Shown piece after piece: positions 53,117 to 64,000 of a stretch of DNA of 64,000 nucleotides. Every line of letters begins with the position of its first letter. Within the stretch, counting starts at the first letter, position 1. Origin of the DNA: Halichondria panicea (Eukaryota > Porifera > Demospongiae > Suberitida > Halichondriidae); assembly GCF_963675165.1 (NCBI RefSeq), contig NC_087385.1, forward strand, positions 6,056,912 through 6,120,911, in the 5' to 3' direction. The notes beneath the pieces were generated by a model. It was given only the letters and a program-made list of their open reading frames with translations, had not been told where the DNA came from and made no database searches. The translations under genes were made by a program, and so were the position numbers.

Positions 53117-56100
53117 ATGAGTGATGAGAGCAAAGGCTTGGTGAAGTGGAAGGCAGCTCTAGCTGTGGGCGTGGGAGCTGCGGCACTAGCTGGAGGGGCA
53201 CTGCTTGCTTACTATGCGCTGACAAGAAGTCAGAGACGCGCGAGGAGTGAGGAGAATGCAGGGGAGACAGGTACAAGCACTCCGTGTACAAGCCCACCCA
53301 CTACCGACGGAGGCAAAACTAACTCTGGTACCACTTCTCAGGTATAAAGTCATAGCTCTGTACACGGGTAGCTAGGGGATAGCAGTTTAGATGTATCGTA
53401 ACTGGAACTTTGTTTCAATCCTGTATTAAACATACGCTTTAAATATAATTTAATATCGTTAATATTGCCACTATAATTATAGAGTACGTTGGAGAGAGCC
53501 CAGGCCATCAAGCAGCAAGGAAACGAGTTCTACAAGCAGCAAAAGTATGAAGAAGCAATTAAATGCTATAAAGAAGCCATCAGTGTGTGTCCCGTGTCCA
53601 AGCCGGCTGACCTTGCCATCTTCCACCAGAACCTCGCAGCAGTGTACGATGTGATGGTGCGTTCCTTACTGTAGCACTCAATGATGTCTTTACACAAAAT
53701 TATACATTCATATACTCACAGGCCCAAAAAGCAACGGATCCTGACCAAAAGGTAAGCATTGCAGTATTAATCATTGCAATGTTGATTCACCCTGTGTTAA
53801 TGATATTATTGTAGACCAGCTGCTTGCACCAAGTACTGGAGAATTGTACACGAGCGTTTGAGCACAATCCACGCTATGTAAAGGCCATGACACGGAGACT
53901 AAAGGTGTACGAGGCTCTGGGCAGGAGGAAGGAGGCTATCTTAGGTGAGGGGAAGTGTACTAAATAATATATAGATCTAGGCTTTAATTGATCACTGTTG
54001 TAAGAGAAAGCTTCCACAAAACTAGTGTGTGTATGCGAGGCTAGATTGTGATAGACCTTGTTATTCATAATTATTCACATGTACAATGTATAATCAGTGC
54101 ATTTATTCCTTGTAGATGTGACTCGAGTACTGGTGTTGGACGAGAGTCAAGGAAGAGCACTCTCTCAAACTGTCGCCAAGTTGCTAAAAGATTTTGGCCA
54201 GCTTCAAGCCACTGAAAACTTTCCTGTACGTGTCTTTATACCATTCCTAAATTAATGTGTACTTTTTTATCTTTAGAAATTGGGACCACTTGCACCGAGT
54301 AAATCTCTAATCAAGAGCTACTTCCAATCATTCTCCTGGTCTGGTAAGAGCCATTATTTTACACCAGAAAAATTAACATTAACATTGCGTGTGTGTGTGT
54401 GTTACTCTGTAGATGATCTCTCAGAGAGCCGACTAAAGCAGCTTTGGAGTACCAAAACTAAACCTAAAATTGTTGAGCCACCACCAGAAGAGATTCCGAG
54501 GGAGGATGGATCAGAATTGATTACATCCGACCAACCAGAGGCCCAGGAGCTGACAGATGATGCTGACTTCAATGAAGAACCTTTCGTGAAGGCAGCAACT
54601 GCTTTTAGGGAGGAAAAGTATCACGGAATACTGGAGCTTCTCACCGAAGCCATCACTAACGGTAAAGTGTAGACAATGCAGGTGTTCCTATTCATGACGC
54701 TATTGTTGTAGTTTCAACTACTGTTCATGAATTATATGAATTACAAATATATGAAAAAAACAATGGGCCTCCAAAACCCCACAACAGTGTTGTATGTAGT
54801 CATCGTTAATACCTATTCATTTTCCCATTCAGGTAATGCAGTGTTTGTCGCACATGCTCTATTGTTGAGGGGTGCTCTGAACTCACTGTGGAGACAGGGA
54901 CAAAAGGCACTCAAGGATCTGCAGGATGTTGTCAATACACAGGGGCTCTCTAAAGAGGTGTGGGTAGTTGCTGTTCAATGGCCATTTCCCCAGTAATAAT
55001 CACTCAATAGGGCCTTGACAATATTGTGTGCGTGTGTGTGAGGGGAATTGCTTACTCTAAGTTTTCTAAGTCCTAATACTGGGCAAATACCTACCCTCTT
55101 TGTTGTTTTGCACTGTTAACCATGAAGCATTTCTTATACAACTATATATAGGAGATTTGTTGTATGGTCAGTGGTTGTTTCTCTTGTTGCAGATGTACAC
55201 CAATGCGTTGGTGCAGAGAGCGTCCATGATGGCCCTGCATGGTGAGATGGAGAAATGTCACACTTGCTTCACTAAAGCACTGGCCATTGACCCAAACTGT
55301 GCCGATGTGTACATTTACAGAGCTAGAGTGAGTGGACTGAACGTGTGTAGCTACCTCCCCCACGTTCTCGTGTTATGTGTTATTGCTTACATGTACTGAT
55401 AATACCCATTTACAGTATTGGTGAGTTGATTATGTGGTGATTGTTAGTAAACTGAGGGCATATTTTTCGGAGGGCCCACCACAGTTTGTCCACTATCACT
55501 TTAATTTTCTTGTATACATACAGTGCCTTCAGCTTTGAGAGTAAATTTAACCACAGAGTGAATAGTTGTACTTAAATCTATCTCAAGATTGGAACATTTC
55601 TAAGAAATTGTGCTGATACCATTGTGTAGGTGAATAAATAAGCTACAACCTTATTTGAAAATAAATCCCCAAAAGTTGTTGTAGTGGGAAATCATTTTAG
55701 GTAAAAATGGAGGTGATCGTAAAATATATATGTAACATGAAATATCTCTGGAACTAAATTATTTCTGGACAACTTTTTTGTATCAAAAGATAGAAAATTT
55801 AATGTGCAAAAACAATTAGACCTTAGCCGACAAATTTGCTTGAGTTCCATCGCTAAGCGAAAAGGCACCTAAAATATCCCATAATTGAGTATTAATCAGT
55901 ACGTGTATTTATGTAAGCTATACGTAACCATGCATATGTTAGCTTAACTATTCAGGAATGTTGTGCCAAAGTTCCATACCTTAGCCGAAAACAATTGGTC
56001 TTTTCCATCGCTAAGCGATTGTCCACTATAGAAAAATGTTGGTGGTTTATAAACCACCACATACCCACCACCTTTGGTTGCCATGGAAATATTTTTGGAT

Positions 56101-57659
56101 ATGTTTTAGATAATTTGTTCACCAACACAATGGTATCATCATATTTTCTTAGAAATGTTCCAATCTCAAAATATTTACATTTATGTACTAACACGTACCA
56201 AAATTGCGTTTATTTACTCTATAGACTAAAGGCACTGTATCTATTTGGTACTATATCTGTATCATGTGACTGTGTTTACATTTGTTACACTTTGAGCGGA
56301 TGTTTGATTTTGATTGACTTGAAAATCTTTGTACACTCTTTCCTGCCTCCCTTGCAGCTTGTCCTAGAGTCTGAGGAGCAGCAATCGTTCACTAGTACAG
56401 TAGTGGAGGACCTAGAGAAGGGACAGTCCCTTGCCCCCACCTCCCCTCAGGCCGCCTACCTCCTCTCCTCTGCCTATCACAGGATGGCCGGGATGCAGCA
56501 GTCCATGCAGTTACTCGAGACAGCAAGGGGACTGTTCACTGAGGCTATTCAGAAGTTTCCTGACTTTGGAGATGGTCTCCTACTTTATGCAATGGTGTGT
56601 GAAATGGAAATTTAAGTAATTTGTGTGTTTGTAAACATGCAGTGTGGCTCTCTATAGTAATAAGATAGTATGTATTATAATTATGTAGTAGGCTCTAGTC
56701 AATGGCTTAACGATAACGTTTCTGTGCTTTCTTTGTAGTTCTTACAAGACGCCAACCAGGTGAAAGAAGCACAGGAGATTCTGAACAAAGTGATCAAACT
56801 GGAACCAGATAACCCCATCGGGCATTTCACATTAGGGTGAGTAACACAGTTCCTTGTAGAGAAGCCATTCTCATACAACCACGTGTATTTTGTAGGCCTA
56901 TAGTTAAGTTATGGTGTGAAGTGTTCTAATCCCTCGCTCTCTTTACAGACTAACCACCCTCATGGTGACCCAGGACATTGACAGAGCAGTGGAGCACATG
57001 GAGACTGCCATCGCTAAAGATAACAGCTGTGTTCAGGCTTACAATACACTGGCTACCATTGAAATGCAAAGGTCAGTGAATGAATGAGAGTGCTGTGCAC
57101 TGGTCATGCAGCATTAAGCATGGAGTGCTCTGAGCTAATTCCTTGGTATTTAAGATGCGTGCACTTTAGACTATCTTAAAGGTGTACGTGCACTGCTGTG
57201 TTACAAAAGGCAGATACATACGTGTTCTCCCTATGTGTACTCCCTATGTGTACTCCCTACTAATTGCTCAGTTTCTCAGTACATTACACAGGAAATAAGC
57301 AAGCTTTGTAATCAAGTAATTGCTGTCTTCCAATAATTATATTCACTCTCCCCCCCCATTGTCCTCCCCCTTTCTTCCCCACTATTGATTGACAAGCCTT
57401 CCCCACTCCTAACCTAACATTCTATTTCCCAATCAAGCCATCATGATCCCTATTGTATCCCTACAGAAACAACTCAGAGAGAGCCATGGATATGTACGAC
57501 AAGGCCATATCTTACTCCCGCTCTGAGGCTGAGATGTCCCAGGCATACATCTCCCGGGAGGTCGTGACGGCCCAAAACCAAGCCTGTAAAGAATACGGAG
57601 TGACACAGTCTGAGCTGGCAAGCAGGGCGTTCGGTGCCTCTGGTGCTGGAGCGTACTGA
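53117..57659 (+). CDS. TOMM70: TOM70, mitochondrial import receptor
   Basis: Outer-membrane receptor that takes Hsp70/Hsp90-bound precursor proteins for import. Thirteen exons: 53117-53341, 53483-53656, 53722-53751, 53815-53944, 54116-54225, 54277-54343, 54413-54661, 54833-54957, 55193-55327, 56358-56594, 56739-56836, 56949-57071, 57467-57659. The sum is 1896 nt, or 631 aa (human 608). An Ala/Gly-rich N-terminal membrane anchor lies at about residues 13-33, followed by a Ser/Thr/Gly linker. The clamp TPR starts at ERAQAIKQQGNEFYKQQKYE and FHQNLAAVY. Further TPRs read AFEHNPRYVKAMTRRLKVYE, CFTKALAIDPNCADVYIYRA, ILNKVIKLEPDNPIGHF and AMDMYDKAISYSRSEAEM. One exon is only 30 nt. The ATG at 53117 is the first in frame. 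Confidence 0.93.
55521..56237. mobile_element. Tc1/mariner-like MITE in a TOMM70 intron
   Basis: 717 bp flanked by a TA target duplication (55519-55520 and 56238-56239), with long imperfect terminal inverted repeats of about 120 bp. The termini are CAGTGCCTT and AAGGCACTG, and GATTGGAACATTTCTAAGAA near 55588 pairs inversely with 56142-56165. Inside is a direct repeat of CCTTAGCCGA with CATCGCTAAGCGA (about 55832 and 55978). No transposase ORF, so it is non-autonomous. Confidence 0.88.
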
Positions 57660-58032
57660 TTAGAACTGTTGTCCTTGTACTGTCGTAGCTGTGCTCAATC
57701 AATGTGTGCATTATCATTAAAGTATTATAGTCACTGTTGGTTTTAATTAATTTGATAATGAGATATATACCTTTTCTGATGGCTATAATTATCATGATTA
57801 ATTGAATCAAATTGTGTGAAGTTATATTTAATGGCGTGACGTGCTTTAATGTGGTCATGCTCCTACAGCTTAATGGATACATCTGCTTGCATGCACATAG
57901 CATAGCAGACAGATAGCTCAGAAATGTTGGAATGTTGCTTTTTAATTTTTAATATAGAAGAATCAATAAATAATCTTGTGAAATGACACACACATAACAT
58001 AAACATTAACAATAAGTGCACGATTGCCTCTT
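57660..58032. other. Convergent 3' UTRs of TOMM70 and the filamin-repeat gene
   Basis: AT-rich, with AATAAA-like signals on both strands: ATTAAA near 57717 (plus) and a reversed TTTATT near 57966 (minus). Confidence 0.55.
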
Positions 58033-60169
58033 CTACAGTTCTACTGTCTGTCCTTTCAAGTGTTTATGCTTAAACCTTCCACTGCTTCTCCACACCTGCA
58101 ACCAGCTCCCATTGATACCCACATTTGTCACATTCTCCAGGAAGATATCGTGTGCCTTGTCCAGTGTGTTCACTTCATCCTCTCCTCTCTTGCTCTTCGA
58201 AACACTGATGTTGAATGGACTCAGAGGTATGGGTCTATCAGACCACTTCACATTCATTAGGTAGGACCCAGCCAAACGACTACGATATGTAACATGTATC
58301 AGTCCGGTTGAGGAATTCTTTGTAGTAGTGATATCGAACAAATCTTGGTTGCCATTGATACTGACAGAGAGTAAACCGAACCCAGCCCTGCTCACGTCCA
58401 CAGTGAAGTCCCCCTCTCTGTTCAGAGTGGTTCCTACTAGGCCGGGGCCCCATGCTCGCACTAGTTGAGGGGTGGCGACCGGATCGATAATTGTGGTGAC
58501 AAACGGACTACCCACGATGTGCGTGTCTCTGAACTTGATACTAACGGGATACTTGCCAGTTTTCTCAGGTTTTAGGACACAGCTGCATATAGTGAAAGTA
58601 TAGATCAGAATGAAAAACTTTCTGAATTGCCTATGTGGGTGCTATACATGTAAAACCTTACTACAAACAATAACATTGATTCCTCATTCGAAAGCAATGT
58701 TTATATAAACAAGCAATACATGTATCTCACCAATAACAATCATTGCTAGAGTCCCACAGTGCATGTCCAAGTGTCTCCTTCCCAGCACTGTCTCGAGCAC
58801 TGATCTTCAGAGCTCCCTTCCCTTGTACACAACCTAGAGGCTTGACTTTAAAGCATATCGTATCGCCAAGAGTGACATCTCCTGTGGGGCGATCAGCCAC
58901 TGCCAATGACGGTGAGGTGCAGGCTACCTGAAATGGTGATCCAGGAGCTCGTGCCTCCCCCCATTGTATAGAAATTGTGTACACACCAGGCGTCTTGGGG
59001 TAGTAACTAACGTCAAAATGGAGTGGGGATCGCGAAGAAACCACTGTTTCGACTCTCTTGTTGTTGATATCGTGAATATCGACCTTCAATACTCCTTGAT
59101 GCTTACAGCTTTTCTCTGCTTTCACACTGAATAAATTCCATGCTCCAGCTTGTGCCGATTCCAAACCTAGACCCTCAGCTGTACAGTCGGCTAGCTCATT
59201 GAATTGCAATCTGAATGGGGAACCAGTGATGTGGACATTGTCATATTTAACTGCCAGTACACATTCCAAACTCAAACCAGGATTGAATTCTAGCATATAT
59301 TGATGTTTACGTGTTCTTGAGACAACCAAATCGACCGGTTTGTTACTAGCAGTGTCTCTTACTCCAGCTTTCAGTTGACCAAAACCAGCTTCAATTGTGT
59401 CAACTTGCAGTACTACTTTAGTGCCTAATCTGTGTTGTGGGGTGGAGGTAGAGAGCGTACATTTTGATGCATCACCAGGGTAACCAAACTCGGCACTGAA
59501 CGGGCTGCCATAGATATGTTTGCCAGAATAAATGAGAGAAAGTTCATGTTTTCCAGTCTCCAAGGGAACTATTTTGCACAAGTAGGTTTGAGGGTGGCCT
59601 GGCGGAGTGGCTATTTCAATCCTTGCAGCAGTAGGTGGAGACACACTGAAAATGAGGTTTCCTTCTTCCAAATCGGAGCAGTCTAACTTGAACTTGTGAG
59701 CAATTCCCAGTCGATATCGAGTACTTTGCAAATTCAGTCCATTACTATAAATCTGTGTTCTTGGGAACTTAAAAAGCAATGAAAACGGACTCCCTCTAAT
59801 GTGTGATCCATTCCACAAGACGTCAAGTTGGTACTTTCCAGGTTTAGAAGCAGTGATTTCACATCTTTCGACTCCTTTGCACTCCTCACTTGCTCTCACT
59901 TTTGCCTCAGCAGGTCCAGTCATAGAAAACTCAAGTCTATTCTTCAAATACAGTGTGTTCTTCTTGGAGACACGGACAGTCACTGAGTCTCTACCACACG
60001 GTAATGGATTTTGGATCTTCTGCTCATCTTTTTCAAGCATAAAACATTTGATGGCTTCGACATGAGCTTCTGCAGCAGTCTGTACTACAGAAGGCTCCAC
60101 AATTGCCTTCTCAGAAGTAGCCATCTGTTTCCTGGCCAGAAATGATTGAATCTCCCTTGCTAAATTCAT
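58033..60169 (-). CDS. Filamin-type immunoglobulin repeat protein, no visible actin-binding domain
   Basis: Two exons, 60169-58731 and 58582-58033, give 662 aa. At least six filamin/ABP280 repeats of about 95 residues each end in the hallmark G-S-P-F: GSPFSLLFKF (about 126), GSPFSAEFGY (221), GSPFRLQFN (315), GSPFQVAC (411), GSPFVTTII, and PLSPFNIS in the last. Repeats also show the usual PGKYQLDVLWNG-like strands (TPGVYTISIQW, LAGSYLMNVKW). The N-terminus (MNLAREIQSFLARKQMATSE) is short and helical, with no calponin-homology domains. Full filamins have two CH domains, so this is either a repeat-only relative acting as scaffold or a gene with unseen upstream exons. An acceptor-like AACAG lies just upstream, and the frame stays open to WIVIVLLAAMNLA. 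Mostly intronless, unlike its neighbours. Confidence 0.85.
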
Positions 60170-60859
60170 AGCAGCTAGCAACACGATTACAATCCACTGT
60201 TAGTTACTCTTGCAACACAAAAATACTGCAGTTATGGAAACTTCCCAGCTGTTTTACTTTCATATACAAGCTCTTACTAGCACTATGTATGTATGTATGT
60301 AGCAATCTTTCTAAGTAAACTTTTCTAAGGACTAGGTCTATAGCTGCATGACACTTTGCAGTTTGAATTCACACAATTGATCACTACTAATGTTTGCAAC
60401 ATGCACTCAGGGAAGCTGCTGTATAGGGAGCGTTGATTGCGTGGTATTTCAACAATGTGTCAGTACTTCCTTAGTCTGGGAAAGCACACTAACAACTTTG
60501 TTCAAAGGAAGTTGAACACAGAAGCCACTCTACACCGACAACCGTCTGTACCACAATGTGTGCATACAAACCAAATACACCGCTTTAAGAGGGCAAACAT
60601 ACACATACTAGTTGTATCCCTGGACAGAATTAGTAAGCTTTGAACAAGATCATAGAAGAAAATGGTACTGTATGATTGATGTTGGGTCAAATATCAACCC
60701 CACACATGATAATGAAAGGAATGCACAACAGTCTACTAATGTGACATATGCTGTCACAGTACACCTCAGCAACAAAAAATTTATAGAGTAACACACACCC
60801 TAAATGAATAAATTTGATCAGCTTATAGAGTTACCGTTCTTCAGTTATTTAGGAGGGGC
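60170..60859. promoter_or_regulatory. Intergenic region: filamin-repeat gene promoter and ASCC2 3' flank
   Basis: 690 bp between two minus-strand genes. A short (GTAT)n run lies near 60284-60300. No gene recognised. Confidence 0.45.
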
Positions 60860-63800
60860 TCACATTCCTCGAGACCTCTTCTTGTCAGCCATTGCCTTTC
60901 TGTTGTGGTTGCCTCTCTTGCTTTTGTTCTTCTCTTTGAGTTGACGAGCTCTCTCGCTCTCCACTGGTGGTTTAACCTCTGAACTCTGCCCTTTTGAACT
61001 CTGGGGTTTCCGAGAAGACAGATTGAAAGGTTTTGATTTGGGCATGGAATCGTTAGATGGCCTTTTAAGTATAGTCACATTGCTTGGAGGTCTAGTCATA
61101 TGACTGGCGCCCGATGATTGTTCCTCTGAGCTCTCATTCAAGTCTGGAAACTGAGAGTAGTGTCGTGAATACCGTCCCTTGTCATTCAACCTGCACGTAC
61201 ACAATCAATACAGAGGGCAATAAGCTGCAGATCCAGCACACAATACAGTACACTCTCTAAAGTTTGCTCATTACAGTTGAACAATATCAAAGGAGCTATA
61301 CTCACCGTCTCACAGAGAAGAGGTCCTCTGCTGAGTCATTGTCAGCTGCTCCCACCACGTGAGAGTCATACGTATCATCATACTCATCACTGTACTGGTC
61401 AAACTCGTACTGGTCGCCTGAAACTCCGCCCCATTCCCTCGGCTCCTCATACGTCCAGGAGGTCTCCACGTCATACTGCTGATAGGTCTCTCGTGTCTCC
61501 TCCAGGTGTGTCTTGTCGTTGAGAACAGCCGAGGAGGAGGTGGGGTCAAACCTGCATGGGGAAATTACTTACTATTATCAATAGCAAAAGTCATTACATT
61601 TTCAATTGTGATGCGACAAGCACTAATATAAGCTGTGAATTGGAAATAAAAGGGAATCACCTTTTTCCAAAGTGTACTCTGGACATATCCACACTGACAT
61701 CTTTGTTGAACACATCGAACTCATCGTCATCATACACATTTAGCCGATCATCCAGCACACTGGTAGCAGTGCTTTCATCTGGTGGAGCAGTGTCTTCAGT
61801 TTTTGGCTGTGATGATGTTTTCTTTAAGTCCTCCGTTGACGGATTCTGGTTCATTGCTCTAAGATGTGGGGGCAGGTTGTCCTCCAGAATACGATCCACC
61901 ACCGTCTCAGGACTGTTGCCAAACTCATTCAGGCAGAGCTACAAAGACCAAGAATTATCATTCAAATTTAACAAAGTAGTCACGGATCTAAACATAATCA
62001 TTAGATAGGCCTTTTAAAGGGCTACAAAATACATATTGTGGAATTGTACAACCTAACGTTACTGGCACTCAAAGTTAATTATCGAAACAGGTCCATTTCG
62101 GACAAATCACCAACGCCATGAAGTACACTGCACTGCACACACACACCTCAATAAAGGCATCCCCAAGATGAGGTAGCAACTCTTTGACATGGGACACCAG
62201 TTTAGCATCACGCCCAGCAGTCTTCTTCTCCTTCATCTTTGGTACCTCCAGTGATGAAATAATGTAGTCAAAATGAGACTCTGGTCTGGGAGGAGAGTGA
62301 AGGAACCTACGATGTACAGTGTAGCCTACCGACAGTATTCATTATTCATGTATTCATTGTACAATACAGTATGGTAAAGATTGGGCCATCTGCACGGTAT
62401 AAGGTAACTCCTATCAAACAGCAGTACAATGACTGAGGGTGACTAGTGTAGGGATCCACCGATCCCTAGTCGGCATAGTTAATGGTTAGTACTACTGATC
62501 GTCTCTTCGAACTCCTAAAACTTTCGTTCGTTGATTAATGAAATCATGGGATACAGTTCAGGGTGTAGTTGTCGCATCTCTTGCACAACACTGGCTAGGT
62601 TGTAATGCTTCTCATACTCACGAAGGAAACTGCAGAGAACAGCAACACTTGTGCTGATACATGAACCAACGTACAGTAACCTAGCCTAGTGTTCACGGTG
62701 GCTCACCTCTTCTCAGTCAGCACTGTGGTCACGGCTGAAATGAAACTGTCGAGTGGGATTTGTGACGATTCCCCGGCCTCTATGAAGCTGGGGTCAAAGT
62801 ACAATCGCAGGATACTGTTAACAATCCATGTGGAGTCCTTCTTGAAATTCCTGAAACGAGCTTTCACAAAGGAAGCACTGGAGTGGACAAGATGCTTTGT
62901 AATGCTATTTCCAGTATGTACATGTATATAGAAAGTATAGTGCAGTGGTGGTTTGATGGTTTGGTGCTCTGGTATACAATGTCGCTCTTGATATGTATGC
63001 ACACGCAATAACTACACAGCAATGCAGATTGACGTACTCTGAGACGTCCCGGCATACTTCCAGCCATCGCGTTTGCAGAACAGGCACCACGGACTCGTAG
63101 AAGGCAACAAGAGTCTCCACAAACTCTCCGTGCATGAGCGCCTCGGTAGCTGGAGGATACACGTCTAGGAAAGCCTTGAGTGTGGAGGTGATGTCACTCA
63201 TGTAGAGGATGAGGTCAGACAGCTCCACTGGAGACAGACTGCAGGGGGGGGCAAGGGATACAATAGTAGAACATGATGACTATGCAGTAGAAGTTTTGGA
63301 CTGAAATACTGCATGTACAGTGATAGCTGTAGGGTTCAGTTTAATTTGGTGAGCAAGCTATTATCGTCTTTCCTATGTCTGCCCAAAAAATAGTAGAGAA
63401 AGGTCATTAGGTAATGGCTGACTTACATTTTAGGTTGCTCTATGAGCAGCATTGGTTTCTGAACAGGTAGAACCTCATCAGAAACTTTCTTGAAAATCTG
63501 TCAAACACATGCAGGGAGATAGGGGGTGGATAGAATTATGTTTTTCATAGGCTCACTTTAGCAAAACTGCGCACAGCCAGTGACCAGTCTTGTTTGTATT
63601 GTGGCTGCCATTTGAATACATTGGCCACCAGTTTGGCTAGCAAGGCCTTGTTGGAGTTGCCGTAGAGAATGCATAAATCAATCAGTTTAGGCACGTCGAA
63701 TAAGTACTTCTGATAGATGATGTCTGCATGAGCAGCTGGTGTAAAATAATGAGCCTGAGGGTGTGTGTGTGGGGGGGAGGGGAGGGTGTGTGTGTCACAT

Positions 63801-63943
63801 GTATGTGTGTATTGCATCAAAAAATCTCCACCTCAGATTCTTTAGCTGTGGACATTCTGAGAAATGTCATAAACATTCTCTTGTGGATGTTTCTTTGCGT
63901 CTCTTTAACGTTCAGAGGAAGGTTCAAGGGTCGATCATAGCTC
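60860..63943 (-). CDS. ASCC2: ASCC2, activating signal cointegrator 1 complex subunit 2 (N-terminus outside window)
   Basis: ASCC2 binds K63-linked ubiquitin through its CUE domain and brings the ASCC3-ALKBH3 complex to alkylation damage; it also acts in collided-ribosome rescue. Exons in the window: 63943-63832, 63754-63557, 63497-63427, 63238-63038, 62877-62707, 62629-62555, 62285-62147, 61938-61661, 61551-61306, 61190-60860. They give about 607 codons, all in phase. Family blocks: SYDRPLNLPLNVKET and FMTFLRMSTAKESE, DIIYQKYLFDVPKLIDLCIL, the region before the CUE (LVSHVKELLPHLGDAFIE), and CUE residues LCLNEFGNSPETVVDRILED with NLPPHL. An acidic segment follows, then the conserved tail GNHNRKAMADKKRSRGM. 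The first exons lie to the right of 64000. Confidence 0.93.
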
Positions 63944-64000
63944 CTGAATACATAAAGACACCATTATCTTACACCCCATCACTCCCACTGTAAGTACCTA

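Overview
The window looks like animal nuclear DNA. Every confidently recognised gene is intron-rich, with GT-AG introns mostly 50-500 bp long, and the set (two fibrillar collagens, an ETS factor, Na+/K+-ATPase, SECISBP2, NFRKB, TOMM70, ASCC2) is metazoan. Small introns, close gene spacing, Gly-X-Y exons built on 54/99/108/153/162-nt lengths and AT-rich introns suggest an early-branching animal, most likely a demosponge. That assignment is inference. No rRNA, tRNA or CRISPR array was seen.

Layout. 1-17.5 kb: two fibrillar-type collagen genes transcribed away from each other. The left one (minus) opens with a six-cysteine module resembling the N-terminal TB-like domain of properdin and runs off the left edge. 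The right one (plus) is complete: 30 coding exons, 1320 aa, a helix of about 1010 residues and a C-propeptide. Between them lies a minus-strand RIIa-domain gene containing a 118-bp tandem repeat, each unit of which is one 60-nt exon plus one 58-nt intron. 18.0-21.3 kb: SECISBP2 (minus), with a fold-back repeat in an intron. 21.4-33.8 kb: a repeat-rich, decayed interval with minisatellites, segmental duplications, frameshifted collagen-like exons, a Penelope-type reverse transcriptase fossil and some plausible minus-strand exons, including the start of a PPPY-motif putative membrane protein.

33.9-39.6 kb: NFRKB (minus, 25 exons, 910 aa). 39.8-40.3 kb: a tiny gene (plus, 95 aa) encoding only a Pointed/SAM domain. 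40.7-44.1 kb: a PNT+ETS transcription factor (minus, 596 aa). 44.5-52.8 kb: Na+/K+-ATPase alpha subunit (plus, 28 exons, 1021 aa), whose largest intron carries two intronless genes for small secreted proteins that arose by tandem duplication. 53.1-57.7 kb: TOMM70 (plus), with a Tc1/mariner-like MITE in an intron. 58.0-60.2 kb: a filamin-repeat protein without a visible actin-binding domain (minus). 60.9-64.0 kb: the C-terminal part of ASCC2 (minus), continuing past the right edge.

The collagens make extracellular matrix. The lone PNT domain could dimerise with and modulate PNT-bearing ETS factors such as its neighbour. SECISBP2 implies selenoprotein synthesis. Exon boundaries were read by eye. 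For every multi-exon gene listed as complete, the exon lengths add up to an uninterrupted reading frame, which is the main support for the models.
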